This document shows, piece by piece, positions 1-12,944 of a DNA stretch of 64,000 nucleotides. A program made the position numbers and the translations under genes. The stretch spans positions 39,882,943 to 39,946,942 of the forward strand of contig OZ026596.1 of the NCBI GenBank assembly GCA_964020085.1, written 5' to 3'. The notes below the pieces were generated by a model. It searched no databases. It was given only the letters and a program-made list of their open reading frames with translations, and was not told where the DNA came from. This stretch comes from Micromussa lordhowensis. Lineage: Eukaryota > Cnidaria > Anthozoa > Scleractinia > Lobophylliidae. Every line of letters starts with the position of its first letter. Within the stretch, counting starts at the first letter, position 1.

Positions 1-268
1 GTAGACAATTTCAATTCAATAATTTATTGGATACATAGTGGCATTTCTCAAACCTGCAATACTAGATAAAAGGAAGATAAACCAGAGGGTTTCAAGGCTG
101 CCTGTCTAAAATATGTCGAAAGTATTCTTGGACTACACAATTTTTTGACTGTCGTGTGTATCCATATATATGTACCTGGTGCTAAGTTTGGAGTCACAGT
201 CAAAAAAGCACAAGTGGTAGTTGCCTGTTGCTCAGCAGGACTATTTCTCTGTTCTTGCTGCTCTCTCC
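1..268 (-). pseudogene. DUF6589-type gene, part downstream of the transposon insertion
   Basis: Read on the minus strand, this is the continuation of the exon that breaks off at 13,449. Leaving out the transposon and one copy of CTCTCC, the reading frame passes from the right flank into this segment without a stop and gives a glutamine-rich stretch (E-Q-Q-E-Q-R-N). The frame remains open for at least 80 codons. A possible splice donor (CAG/GTACAT) lies near 176. The downstream part of the gene lies outside the window. Joining of the two flanks is seen in the sequence; membership of the gene family is inferred from the larger part at 13,449-17,699. Confidence 0.6.
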
Positions 269-774
269 TATGGCGTTATATCTCGGCCAAAATTCAACTT
301 TCGCCTTGTGATGTTTAATTCACATTTCAACTTCGCACTCTACGAGTCGACATTGTAGTTTTACAATACAACATTTAAGTTTCGTGATGCAAAATTAGAG
401 TTTTTCAGTGCAATATTGTAGTTTCCTCATACGACGTGCAAGGTTTTACTTTTACAGAGCAACCTGAGAACATCATTCGCAGTTCCGTCTTCAATATTCT
501 TACTTTATCGTTTGATGTTCAAATTTGACAGTAGTAGATTGAAGTACGTCGACGCGATATTCAAGTGTCACCATGCGACATTTAAAGATCTGTCAATCAC
601 ATTTCATGTTCGGTGCATGTCATTCCATATCCCAGCACCTTCGTGCTACATTCAACTTTGATCATTTTATGCAAGTTTGAACGTTCGTCACGCTTGAGTG
701 GTTTACCTTTTGCACACGAATACGCTGTAGTATAGCGGGCTCAACCATATCATGTGTATTCTTCTTCTTGGCGG
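269..774 (+). repeat. Left terminal inverted repeat of the 13.18 kb transposon
   Basis: About 506 bp matching the reverse complement of 12,945-13,448 almost perfectly, with only scattered differences (for example CTCGGCC against CTCCGCC near the tip). It ends at TTGGCGG, twelve bases before the transposase start codon. The near identity of the two arms points to recent mobility. Confidence 0.92.
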
Positions 775-785
775 AAGTCATCAAC

Positions 786-3700
786 ATGGCGGAGTTCCGG
801 ATACTGCACGATATTGTACAACAAACTATAGAAGTTCTAGAAAATCCAATTTCTTCTTACGAAATTGATGGAATAGTGTTAAGGCTTGATTATGTAGCTC
901 GGACAGTAGTGAATATAGATAGTGGATTTTCAGAAATTGAGGAAATCGTTCGCCTTTTGGGGGAAACCGTAGTACACCTGAACAACATTGACTCAGAGTC
1001 TCCTGCTTCTCTTTTCGCCTTCGAAACTGTTCCTCGAATACATTCTGGAAGGCCTGGACGACCATCGTTTGAGATAAAAGAAGAGCAGCTCTCTATGCTT
1101 CTTGAACAGAGCTTTCAAGTGCCTGTCATTGCTCAGCTACTAAAGGTATCCACGCGTACCATCGAGAGAAGGATGGCAAAATATGGGCTCTCAGTTTCAG
1201 GTACTGAAAATCTTGAAGCCATTTAAGCTTGTGTAAATAAAAAACTACTTCCTTATAGTATGACTGGGATTCGAGGAAAATAAAATCTGCTCACATCATT
1301 TGAGGGGTTTGCCTAAAATAGCGAATGAAGAATCCGGAATCCGGAATCCGGAATTCAGAATCCAAAATGATCATTATTGGTATGCTTACAATCTTCCTAT
1401 TATCTTCGCCTTAATAACTATATATGAGAGATAGTTAATTTCAGAAGAAAGAAAGACTGTGAGTACGACGGATACATGTAGCATGTGGGGGTCTTTTGCA
1501 GCTGGCCAGAAAAAAATATTGCATGAGTCTCTCATTATTTCAAGGCAACAGCATGTCTTAAAGTCTCAATTCTTTATTCAGGTTGTTTGAGACTCGCATT
1601 TGCAGTAGCCTTGGGTAAATTCTGCAGGCGGAATTTCGAGCAGAATAAGCAATTTTTACAAGCACTGCTGGCAGGCAGAATAAGCCATTTTGCAAGTAGA
1701 ATTTATCCAAGCCTAGTTTCCAGTCTCTTTTTTTTATTAATTGATAACAATTATTTAATTTATTTTTTACCGCATAAATTCTGGAATTGGCATGCCGAAG
1801 AGAGCTAATGGCAATCAAAGATTCAAAGCAGACCCTTCTCATGGGACAGTTTTCAAAATGGGTCATGTAGCAGCTGCCGTAAGATCCTAAGGCAATTGGT
1901 TCGCCACCCAAACCCCAAGCAATGCTAAAACAATAGTGACTTTTGAAGTCCATTGTTTCAAGCATCCAATAAGAAAAGACCTTACGAACAACTGCTACAT
2001 TACCGTTTCAAAATAGCATTACAGAAAGCTTTGCATGCGAATTTGATAAGGACCATTAGAAACTTCATGGTTGGGGCGGGGGGGGGGGGGGGTGGAGAGG
2101 GGTATTACAAAAAATATCAGTGCAAGGGAAAATTAATAGGAAAAGATCATGCATCCCGGGAAGCTAACATTTTGATGAAAGTTGTTAATGAAAAAATACA
2201 TTCATGCAACTCAAAAATTCCCTGCCACCCCCTCCCCCATAACGTTTTCCAATGGTCCGCCCCTAACATTTTTTAATATGACTTGCCCCTCCCCCTTCCC
2301 CTGCAATGCGGAGTTTGATTTCCACCGAGGTTTCAAAACTACCCCTACTGTTACTATATTTTTTCTGGCCAGCTGCATAAGACCCAAACATGCTACATTC
2401 ACCCAAAGTCCTCAGTTTTTTTTTTCTTCTGAAATTAACTGTCTCTCTTGTATAGTTGTGAAGGCTAATATAATAGGAAGATTGTAAGCATTCTAATGAT
2501 GCCCATTCCGGATTCTGGATTCAATTCCGCAGTCCGGATTCCATGTTTTTGGTAAACCCTCATTTGAGTTCTTTAAAGGTACATACAGCAACATCAGTGA
2601 CACAGATTTGGACAACATAACGAGAGAGGCACAGAGAGAGCATCCTGGAATTGGACTAAGAATGTTGAAGGGCTACTTAAGAGGTAAAGGATTAAGAGTA
2701 CAGTGGGAAAGAGTTCGACAGTCTTTGCTTAGGACAGATCCCAGTGGCGTACACCAGAGGTGGAGTGAGTCCATTCGAAGGCGAAAGTACTGGGTGCCCG
2801 GACCTCTTGCGCTGTGGCACATTGATGGTAATCATAAACTCATCAGGTACAAATTTTGTCTATTGACAGTCAATGTTTTAGTCACCAGTAATTTTGGTAT
2901 TGTGTTGCAAGTAGTGATGATCAGATCTAAAAAAAATCATAGTTGTACTAGACTTTGTACAGTGAAACTGAGAATGTGTGGTTCCAAAAAATATCCATAC
3001 TCTCCCCACTGGAAATTCCAGTTTAATGTCTCTCCTCCCCCTCAGAATTTCCAATACCCTTCTTGGAGTAGGTATGGATATTTTCTGGAACAACATAATA
3101 CTGTGAACACCTAAAACATTTCAGGAATGTTGATTTACAGTTAGAAACCCACTAATTACTGTCTCCCGTGCCAGATTTTCTTTTCCTATGGAACTTGTGT
3201 CCTCAATGGTTTTGGGTCTAAATGGAATAGTTATCATTATTAATTTTCATTAATATAAATTAATATTAACAATTTTCAGATGGAGAATTGTTGTTCATGC
3301 CGGTATCGATGGCTTTTCACGACTACCAGTATATTTGTTTGCATCCTCAAACAACAAAGCCTCGACAGTTTTTAGGCTTTTTAGTCAAGCTGTCGAAGAA
3401 TATGGTTTACCCTCAAGAGTTCGCAGTGATAAAGGTGGAGAAAATTATGACGTGGGGTGGTTTATGTTAAATCATCCACACAGAGGACCAGGTCGAGGGA
3501 GTATCATAGCCGGTAATGTTCTGTGATTCGTACCAAACTCATTCATAACATAATTATTAGCCCAGGGCACCCAACGATGGAATCTTTGCAAATATGCCAG
3601 ATGTGTCTAAAATGAATTTCTCTGTCATTTAGAGCTGCCCTAAATAATATTTACCTGTTCGGATTTCTTAGGGTAACTTTCATCAGAAATTTTTTCAAGC

Positions 3701-5396
3701 TGTAGAAATTTCTAGTCAATAATTTTTTGCTCATTCAAACAGGCATTTTATAGCGGAGCTCCTCGCGCGCGCAAAGCGGAGCACCATGGGTAAGAAATTT
3801 TGGTAAACTATCCTCCCCAGAAAATTTGGTTATGACGTAGCGTACGCCTGCCCGCCCGTACACACATTTCATGTAAGCAGATGTGAAATGTCATAAGTTT
3901 TGTTTTGGCGCGACAACGAATGGCCACCCGCATTTTGTGAAGTAAAAACAACTTGTTGTGGTCAATTGACACCTGTCAAAACAAGGTATCCGCTGACCAG
4001 TATCAGGTGACCATATCGCAGGCTCAAGTTTAGAACTCATCGAGGTCACCTTTTTTTTTAAGTTAACTGCTGACCAGCTTCTGGTTTCCGATTGGATCGC
4101 AGGCTCAAGCCAGGCCAAAACGGAGCTCCGCTTTTAGGCTTGGCTTAATCTATATATTAGAAAATAGTCATTGGGTGCCCCTGATTAGCCAACAGGGACA
4201 AGCCAGTCTGGTCAGGTGCATCTTAACACAGCATGTAAAAGAAGACTTAATCGACATTTCATTTAGGTTTGATACTGTTGTTTCAGCAAAACAAAACTAA
4301 ATATATGAACCACAAGACCTTAATCCCACTATAACATTCTCTGCAATGGAGGTTTGGGGCAATTCATGGAGTCAAAATAAAAGTTTCTTATCCCCTCACC
4401 CCCAACAATGTGGAAATTTGTGTTTTGTACACTTTGCCAAAACCTGATGCACGTTTGTTTTTAATAAAATCATTGGGGTTGGGGGGTCAGTGGATGCACT
4501 TGAAGTCTTGGAAAAGTTGGTTATGTTAAGGTTCAAACTAGTTTCTTTTCTCTTTTCTTGTCTCGTATTGCTTAGATTATTTCTTGATCTAAAACATGAA
4601 AATAATAGCTGCTGAAAACAAAAAAAACTAAAATTTAAAATAGTAAATACAAAATGAAGTAAGTGTTACTCCTGTTATTAAAACCACAGGCAGAAGTACC
4701 CACAACCAAAGGATAGAGCGACTCTGGAGAGATATATATGCTGGTTGTCTCTCCCTTTTTTACCAAATATTTCAATATCTTGAAATGAGTAATTATCTTG
4801 ACCCTGATAATGATGTACACATGTGGTGCTTACACTTGGTGTACCTTCCCATGATCAACAAACATTTGGAAACATGGAAAGCTGCATGGATTCACCACCC
4901 AATCCGGACTCAGAAAAACAAATCTCCAATGCAACTTTGGATTAGTGGGTTGCACGTGACAAACTTTGGACAAACTCTCCTCAGCAGCAATGTACAAGAT
5001 CCACTTACAGAGGTAAAATTCACACTGAATCCTTCTAAGGGCCTTCTTGACCAGTGACCATTACTTGCAGTGCAAATTTGTTGTGAAAATTAATTATGTG
5101 ATGTAAAATAGTACTTCAGATTATTAACTGAATTATGTAAAAAGGTATTTAAATACTCTGCTTGAATCTGATTGCAGGAAGAATTCAATCAGTATGGAAT
5201 TGACTGGGATGGGCCAGTAAACACAGAAAGTGACAACTTGGTTGAAGTTCCAGACACAACTTGCCCACTGGATAATGATAACTTGCAGGTGTTAATGCAA
5301 CAAATAGATATAGCAGTTGATGATGGAAATTATGGAATATACACCTTTAATGACACTGTTGCAAAAGTAACAAACTTGTTACATAACCAGCAGTAA
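786..5396 (+). CDS. DDE transposase of the IS3EU-like element (five exons)
   Basis: Exons 786-1200, 2579-2846, 3280-3512, 4690-5012 and 5178-5396, all with GT/AG borders, join to 1458 bases, giving 485 residues without a stop. The N-terminus holds a G-R-P-G-R-P basic motif and a helix-turn-helix stretch ([20 protein letters not shown]), as expected for DNA binding. The integrase-type core follows with the first catalytic aspartate in LWHIDGNH, the second in VRSDKGGEN and the glutamate in [10 protein letters not shown], 36 residues after the second aspartate (DD36E, close to DD35E of the IS3 and retroviral integrase fold). It should cut and join the element ends. ATG 786 (AACATGG) is chosen over an upstream TTG because of its context. 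Intron 1 contains another transposon. The short acidic C-terminal exon is unassigned. Confidence 0.88.
1305..2559. mobile_element. Non-autonomous DNA transposon with 9-bp target duplication
   Basis: TCATTTGAG at 1296-1304 is repeated at 2560-2568. The enclosed 1255 bp starts GGGTTTGCC and ends GGTAAACCC. Subterminal inverted repeats hold several copies of GGAATCC/GGATTCC, and the matching inner arms carry the sequence GCTTACAATCTTCCTATTAT. There is no convincing long reading frame; a poly-G run lies near 2078-2092. Nine-base duplications and G-starting ends fit Mutator-like elements best; an hAT origin (8 bp) is less likely. It sits in intron 1 of the transposase, eleven bases before the exon 2 acceptor, and splicing seems compatible with it. 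Confidence 0.75.
3741..4140. repeat. Inverted-repeat element, MITE-like
   Basis: About 400 bp between inverted arms at 3741-3762 (TATAGCGGAGCTCC) and 4121-4140 (CGGAGCTCCGCTTTT), lying in the third intron of the transposase. It is GC-rich against its surroundings. No reading frame or clear target duplication was found. The non-autonomous transposon reading is inference. Confidence 0.4.
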
Positions 5397-5654
5397 TAAA
5401 CATACATCAGAACAGGAACGCTAACTTAATTGAAGTAAAAGAAAGATATTAAAGATCAATATCACATGTAGGCTCTGAAAAACCTAAGCTCAAAAACTAT
5501 CATTCTAGAAAAAACTAATTTAATTTATTAACAGGAACAATAATCACTATTTTGGAGTATTTAACTACCTTTACTCTTGTTTTAAAATCAGACACATCCA
5601 TGGAGTGCAAGAAGTTGTTTCCAAATCAACATTTGTATGGGAGCAGCAACAAAA

Positions 5655-6098
5655 AAGGCTCATTTAAAGGGTTGCAACATTTGACCAACATTCGTTCAAC
5701 GGATATTGGGCAAATGTTGGATGCAACAACAAAATAATGTATTCAAACAGCTCCAACATTGAGCCAACAAAGGAAACAACACTTAGAGAAATTTGATTGC
5801 GAGGAACTAAGAACTAGAAACCAGACTTTTGTGGCCTGATGTGAGCATGCGTGTCCTACAATTCTTGAATGAAGTGTTCAAATGGCTTCAATACCATTCA
5901 ACATTTTCAAGAATAAAGGAAAAGTTGAACTGATGTTGAATGACAGTTTAAATCGATTTAGACTTGATTCAACAAGCTTTCAACAATTTTTACGCTTTTA
6001 ACAATGTTGGACGGCCTGTTCAAATATACGCGACATTTAGTTCGACAAAGTGTTGAACGCATGTTGAAACAAATGTTGAAACCGTTTAAGTGGGCCTT
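5655..6098. mobile_element. MITE-like element rich in CAACATTTG motifs
   Basis: The left end (AAGGCTCATTTAAAGGGTTG) and the reverse complement of the right end (AAGGCCCACTTAAACGGTTT) match with few differences. The body is filled with variants of CAACATTTG / CAAATGTTG in both orientations. It lies between the two convergent genes of the IS3EU-like element, just after the transposase stop. No coding potential was seen and the target duplication is unclear. Confidence 0.5.
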
Positions 6099-6109
6099 AA
6101 CTTTCAGCC

Positions 6110-7069
6110 AAAACCATATTTGAGAAAAGTATGGAGCTCTTCATTTGAACCATAGTTAACTATGTTTAAACACATTCATAAACTCGAGCTGGTGGTTATT
6201 TCAACATTAGTTTAATTTAACCAACAGTAACAACAACATTTTTTAACGCATAACCGGTAGACTGCCTTCACACCAATGGGCAGCTGGTTAATCAAATGGC
6301 ATTTAGTTTGTGCTCAACAAAACCGTGTTCCAATTAAGTCATTTTATGGCTCACCCTAGGATATAAAGGCTCTTGACTGTGCAAAGTGCAGGCACAGAAA
6401 GTAGAGCAGAGGATACAAGCATCTATTATCTTGGAACAACAGTTTACTATACACTGGCATATCTACAAAGAAGTAGAGAAAATGTATTTTTGTACACTGC
6501 AGTCTATGCTGGACTTAATGTAAATAACCAGCCCTATACATTTTATGCTTCAAATCACACAAGTCATATCAGTTGATTACACTGTAGAAAAAAAATTGAT
6601 TCCAAACTAGCATTTGTAACCTGTAGTAAAAATTAATATGAAATCAGTGGTACTTGTAGAATAATTATTAGATAGATGCCTTGCAAAATGTTATGCATAT
6701 AACCCATTGTTATACGCTAGTGAGAAACATATTCTAATGAGTGATTCTGCTACAAAACTACATGTATAAAAAAGCAAATGATGGTTATCTGAGGCAATTG
6801 TATTGTGTGTGAGGCAAAGAATATACTTGGGGTAAGGAACATAAACACAGGAGAAATGCAATTTTATATTGTTTTCTCAAAAAGTGTTCTTAAAGTCAGT
6901 TCTCAAGAACCTGATGGTCTTCTGCTTTGTACATCTACAACAATTTAGGGAAAAGAAAAATATATATTAAATAGTATGCAACTCTCCCCCGAAGGGGAGG
7001 TGGATATACCGTGTATACCAAGACATGCAGCATCAAAGTATTATATCTACTGCTATTCACCGACCATGA

Positions 7070-7101
<32 letters not shown>

Positions 7102-7412
7102 CTGGATGAAAATACTTTTTTAATTACTTCTTCTGAAACTTTAGCAAAATGTGATACCATTTTTTCTCTCTTTGCAAAACAGTGAATAGCCATGGATATT
7201 CTGAGTTACAGGAGCCAATCAAAACACGCGGAAATTGCTATCCACTGATTTGGTAATTAGTAATAGGTAATATTTACCATGCACAGTTATACAAAACATT
7301 AAATCAAATTTACCATTTGTTTGCGTGCTGTGTTATCAAAATGTGTCAAAAAATTAAAAATTATTATAAAATATAATGTAGTAACCCAAAAGTATGGTGT
7401 TGTTTATGGCTA
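6110..7412. other. Spacer between convergent transposon genes
   Basis: A+T-rich sequence between the transposase stop region and the HECT gene stop. I see no exon, RNA gene or terminal-repeat structure here. It presumably contains the polyadenylation regions of both genes, but no single signal can be assigned. Confidence 0.4.
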
Positions 7413-10400
7413 TCAAACACAGTTGAATGACTTTGCCACTGTGTTTACAACAGCATCCAGTGCAGATGTGAATGTTGCTTCATCAGGGAAGGTTCTGGGG
7501 AAGGTGACTTCCTGTAAACATGTAGAGGCAAAGATGGAGGGAACTTCATCAAATTTTACCTCGATGCTTCCGAGGCCAAAGTTGGGCAGAGATGGTGCCC
7601 CTGTTGTAAAAACTAGGAAGTTTTCCAGAGTTTCTTGTCCTGCCTCTGATAAATAGGCTGTAAGAAAGTTGCGGGTGTTTGTTTCATCACTGTTCATGCA
7701 CTCTGGGAAACGTAGTACATCAACAACAAGCATTCCCTTCAAATCTGCCTCAGCAAAGACAAACAATGGCTGGAATATGTCGGGATATTTCTTCATTTCG
7801 TCTCCAAACCCCAAGGTATGCAACCCTTCCCTCAGCTGATCCAGTACAATTTTCGGTTTCCCAATAGAATCATGAACTATGATGCTTTTCATAACATCCA
7901 CCTTGTTGTTATTCTGAAAGATTAATGAATGTATTCTTTAAAACTTGCAACAACTCAGGTAAAATTAATGTATTTTCATATGCTGTATTTAAAATCATAT
8001 CTGTACAGTGTATATGCATAACTTTACAGATAATAAAAGTGACTATTAAAAACAACAAGGTCATTAGAAGGAGACATTTCCTTACCGTCAAGGGCATGGT
8101 TAAGCCACATTCTGAAAGAATATTCATAGTTTCCTCCTCATTGACAGTTGATATGTCCACCGCTGAGATAACCTACAGGTTATTTTAAAATAAAATGATG
8201 ACTTATTAATAGCATGAAATTTCCTCCTATTATGGCATTGCTCTGAATCAAAGTCAATGGTCATGAGAAAAAAGCAACTGTCAAGGAAACTTTAGTGGCC
8301 AACAAATTCCCATCAGTACCATGTCATTTCAAATGAATAAAGGACAATGTGAAGGACATGAATGCAGTGCTGATACCAAAGTGTTGAAAAGGGGCTAAAG
8401 GACTGGTCAGGTGCCAACTTTGGGGTTTAATAATAATATTATTATTCCTCAAGTGACTACATGTACACTCACAATCCCGTAATGAAATACATTTTTTGGT
8501 GTGTGTGTTGGGGGGGGGGGGGGAGGGTATTTAAATAAAAATAATACAAGCTATTTACTCTTGAGACTGTCTCATATTTCAGTGAACTAAATATCATGTG
8601 TTTTAATGTTTTAGCACAAATGTTTCCACCACACATTTAATTGATACAGCACTTGCACTTACCTCATTTATGTAGGATTGCACTCGTAGAGAGCAGTCAT
8701 TAACAGTCATTCTTTTTATGGCTGCGTCACTATCTCCTGTGGCAAGATAGTAATAAACTGATGGTGAAAAGATGGGCAAACCTGGTCCGCCTTGTAGTAT
8801 ACTGTGCACAATAATTGTGCCACACAGTTTCATCATTCCTGATGCCACAACCTGTGAATTGTAAATAGGGCGCTTGTACCCATCACCTTCAAAAAATTCA
8901 TCTGAAATCTGCCGAAGTAGCTGGGTGAAAAACTGTCGGGTAACCCCACCAGTATCTGCAGCAGGTTGATTATTGTAAATAACCCGCAACTTTTTGCTTG
9001 CATCAAAATCGGAGTCTTTATAAAATGCTAATGCATCATTAAGTAAGTCCTCTTCATCAATTTTCAACTTCTCCTTTTCATTGCTCATTTTTTTCTGAAG
9101 CCTCTCCAATAAAGATGTCAAAGATGGAACTTGATCAGTTTTGGTATCTTTGGGAAGAAATACTGATTCACCAAGTTCACTGTCACTGTCACCATCTATG
9201 GCATCAACCATGCTGTTTGATAATGACAGAGCTGCTCTGGAAACTGTTCCATGTGTAGTTAAGGCAACTCTTAAGTCACCCTCACTAGAATTCGGAAACA
9301 TTTCTACCAACTGGTTGAGCTGTTCACTATCTGTTAATGCACTTGATGGACCAGGCATGAAATCAACAGGAATTGGACTGCTGGATGAACCTATCATTTC
9401 ACTTGCTTTGCATTCATCCCCACTCTCACTTGAAGAGAAAACAATAATAATTATTATTGGTGAAATTATCTTTATAGCAGGTATTTTGCACCCAATTTGT
9501 CTCTTCAAAGTTGTATTATTTTTTAACAGCCCGTGAGTGTCAATTTTACAATGGCTGTGAACAACAGAGTACATCGCCAAACAGGCACATCCCTGTTTGA
9601 ATGATAAAACTTGGTTCACAAGCTCACTCAATAATGTAAACAATATTACTATCATTGTAGAGTATGCAGGGTATGTACACTGGATACTCAATGCAATATG
9701 AGATAATAATTATGATGTCTTCACGTTGAGCACGAGACCACAATTTGGTGCAGTGACCATTCTCAGTAGAAAAATCTCCCTTGTCTGTTGTAATGGTTTT
9801 TTGCGAGTAAATTGTTCATTGAAAGTGTAGATTCAGGACTTTAAATAGTTTACTTATGCTTAATATACCTACATGTAAGTAAACTTGTCAAAGCCCTGAA
9901 AACCTACTCTTTCACTTAATAACACACAGCATGTACATTGCAAACCCCTGTCATATAATGGTGAACAATAAACAGCTCCAGCATTAAATTTAATGCTGTT
10001 ACATGCAAGAATGACCAGGATCATCTGAAATGGTAGTACTCACCTCTCAAGGTAATCTTCTATTGTATTGTCTGTGGCTGGTCTCTACCCAAAAAAAAAA
10101 ACATGGAAGATGATGCAGGGTTGGCATGCTTAAAGACTTTACTTTAATTTATTTTAAGTAGACTTTTACTGGAGTGAATATAATCAAATGGTCGCTGATA
10201 TGACAAGAACCATCTGAACTGATTGAAAACGTTTCAATTCCATTAATTTGTGAGACATTCTGCAAGTGAAGTATGCATGTTCTATTTAAGTGATTGTGGT
10301 CAGGTATGTTATATGTACGCCTTGGTGTTTGTATTAATTTTGTGGCTGTTTCAGATATGCGATCAAATAAGGGGTGAAAATTCATGCTTCATTTCCTTAA

Positions 10401-12928
10401 ACCTACAGGTGTACCTTAAATTTAAGGTTCATCAAAGGTTGCAAAATGTATCTTAAACTGGAACATTGACTGTAACCCTAATTCCACTTCATAGGTGGGA
10501 ATGTTGATAAATTTGTACCTTCGTGTGATTTAGATATTGAATGGTTGGTGGCAATAAAAAAATAAAATTCCAACCATGTTCCCACCAACCGTTAAAAAAG
10601 GAGTTAAAAACCCAGAAGAAACATCACTTGCCCGTTATTTAGGCAAAAATCCACTAGCCACAGGCTTTAAGACTTCTTTTTACACACTGCAGCCAAAGCA
10701 AAGTCTGTTTACCTTCCTCCTTTTTCCATGCTTGTCTTCCTGATGTTGTCTAAATTCATGCATTGACACCATTTCATGACATTGAAAACATTCAATCATA
10801 GGGCCACTCTGTAAAATATAACAGGAATATTAATGCAAATGTACTGAAGCATAGATAATACACATTAGAGCCTCAACTAAGTAACAAGTCATAGATCACT
10901 AACCTCAACTTGCTCAATATTTGCATCCTGGTTCTCCATGTAGATATTCTTCTGCAATGGTCTTATGTATATGTGTGCTTGACCTGCAATGTCTTTGAGT
11001 TTCATAGGTGTGTAAGGAGTTGGTAGTTTACAAAAACCCCTGTCTTCTCCCCCTCGTTGGAATAGGAGGAGCTCATATCCACCAGCTGCTGATAGGGGAG
11101 GATAGCGTTCACATAGGTACTCATGTATGCTCATTGCATTTACATCACATGTGATGGAAGCAGGGCCTAATCCACAGTTCGCCAGAGCTGCTTTGCCCAC
11201 AATTGTTGACGGTGGCTTTTCATCATCTTTGCTTCCCAAGCAAAAAAATTTAAGTGTACATGTGCTGATCTTTTTTTTTCCTTTTTGGCGTCTCGACAGT
11301 GGAGCAAATCCTCTGGATGCATAGTTGAAAACCCTTCTGTGTTCAGATATAGGGTTGCTTACAGGGTTGCTTACAGGATTGCTTACTGAAGGGTTGCAAA
11401 CCAAAGGGCTGCTAGTTCCTGCAGTGCTAGTGTGGGGGGTGCTGGTACGTGTGTTGGCAGAACCTGTTTGAAAAATCAAATTCACATTTTTAGCTAGATA
11501 CAAGGATGGATGATAAGGATGAAGATAATTTACCAATAACATCACAGCGAAGGACTGAATTGGGTATATATGAATATAGTGATAACTAAAAAAGCTAAAG
11601 TTTTACATAAATTGAAATATACAGCTGTAGTAAGGAAAAAATAAACAAAAAAATACACAAATAAGGGATCCAAAGTAAATGTTATAGAAACCTAATGGCA
11701 ATATTGAAGACTTAACCCACAGGCATTGAAAATAAGTAACAAAACTAGTACTGGCCCCACATTCCCATGTTTTAAACTTAACATCAAAAGTTCTGGTATG
11801 CTGAGAGTGTATTTTGAACAAGAAGAGGGAGCAAATGATGGACACGGTGGTTGCTGTCCTCTAAATTATTACCAAATAGTGACTGACATAAGGGCTGGTG
11901 ATGAATCATTAAAGACTCCAGGTCTAGCAAAGGTAAAGGGTGTGCACATCGTGGCTTATGATAGAAAGAGCTTTCTTAGTTATGGCAAAACAAAATACAA
12001 ACTCAAAAATAATCTTGAAAAGGACATTAATTTATGTCTCATATCACAACCATCACAGGCCGGGACAGAGGGACTCCTATAATGGCCTATACTGGGAAAC
12101 TCTGCCCGAAAGAGGTACCTTTCTCATGCTTCAGGTGTATGAAAGGGTAGGGAAATATGTCCTTCAGGTATTTAAAAGGGCCTTTCATTGAAATATTTCC
12201 AACACACATGCATTATGACTGTACTGTTTTAAGTTACTGAGCGAAGCTTAAGTAGGTTTGTGAAAGGGGTACTATTTTTCAATGGAAGGTATAACAAAGC
12301 GGTATCTTTTCTGCCGAAAATGGTATATTAAAGGGTAAGGGTCGCACCTCAAGGCGGAGCCTTCCCGCCCTCCCTCCCCACCCCCCCCCACCCCCCTCCA
12401 GTTTACGGCTAGCCCAAGCCAATGACATTAATTTTGTCAGTCTAGCATTGTGAAAGGCTAACCACATGTAAGAATTCGCAAATGTGAAAAGTTTTGGAAT
12501 AATAATATAGCTTAGCAGTCTTAGGAAAAATCTGTATTGTTTTCCGCTTGGTAAAAATGTCACGAATGGGTGTGATTAGCTGCTTTCTGTAAAGCTCAGT
12601 GAATGTCTCAACGAAGAGGACGAGGGCGATCAACAATCCTAATTGCCTTTTCTTCGTAATAAATTCATTGCAGAAAAGTAATTTTTTAAAATATAATTAT
12701 TGACAGCTATAACAAAAGAAATTTAAGCTTGCATGTATGTAGGATTTGTCCCTGTCATGCTGTTATTGGCGTTAAAATCACTCAAATACGGCGCGTTTTT
12801 CATGTACTTAAAGGTTTCTAAGACTGCATTTGCTGTTGTTCGGGACTCTCACCTTGGTTTGCCAGCGAAATGAGCTGCTCAGCAACTCGACGGAGGGTAC
12901 TCCTTGCGTTCTGATTTTCCAAAGCCAT
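7413..12928 (-). CDS. HECT-domain E3 ubiquitin ligase carried by the transposon (seven exons)
   Basis: Exons on the minus strand: 12,853-12,928, 10,904-11,463, 10,713-10,808, 10,044-10,084, 8663-9428, 8086-8172 and 7413-7913. All have GT/AG borders and join to 2127 bases, exactly 708 codons plus stop. The order is: a short N-terminus; a globular region ending in YIRPLQ; a zinc-finger-like exon (CFQCHEMVSMHEFRQHQ); an acidic linker; then the HECT fold from about residue 350, with GGVTRQFFTQL in the N-lobe and STCLQEVTFP near the end, whose cysteine is at the expected thioester position. HECT enzymes pass ubiquitin from an E2 to a substrate through that cysteine. It resembles the G2/M-phase-specific E3 ligase-like proteins annotated in cnidarians and fish. 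Its role in transposition is unknown; protecting or degrading transposase or silencing factors are guesses. Confidence 0.87.
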
Positions 12929-12944
12929 TTTTTGATGCGTTCCC

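Noticed and set aside
1558..1965. Open frames on both strands inside 1305-2559
   Set aside because: No transposase motif, both strands open by chance, and the surrounding sequence is a non-autonomous element.
7179..7320. Region after the transposase read as extra exons
   Set aside because: No acceptor or donor in phase and the transposase already ends in a stop at 5396.
11726..12082. Plus-strand open frame of 118 codons
   Set aside because: Lies in intron 1 of the HECT gene, composition resembles intronic repeat sequence, no domain or start context.
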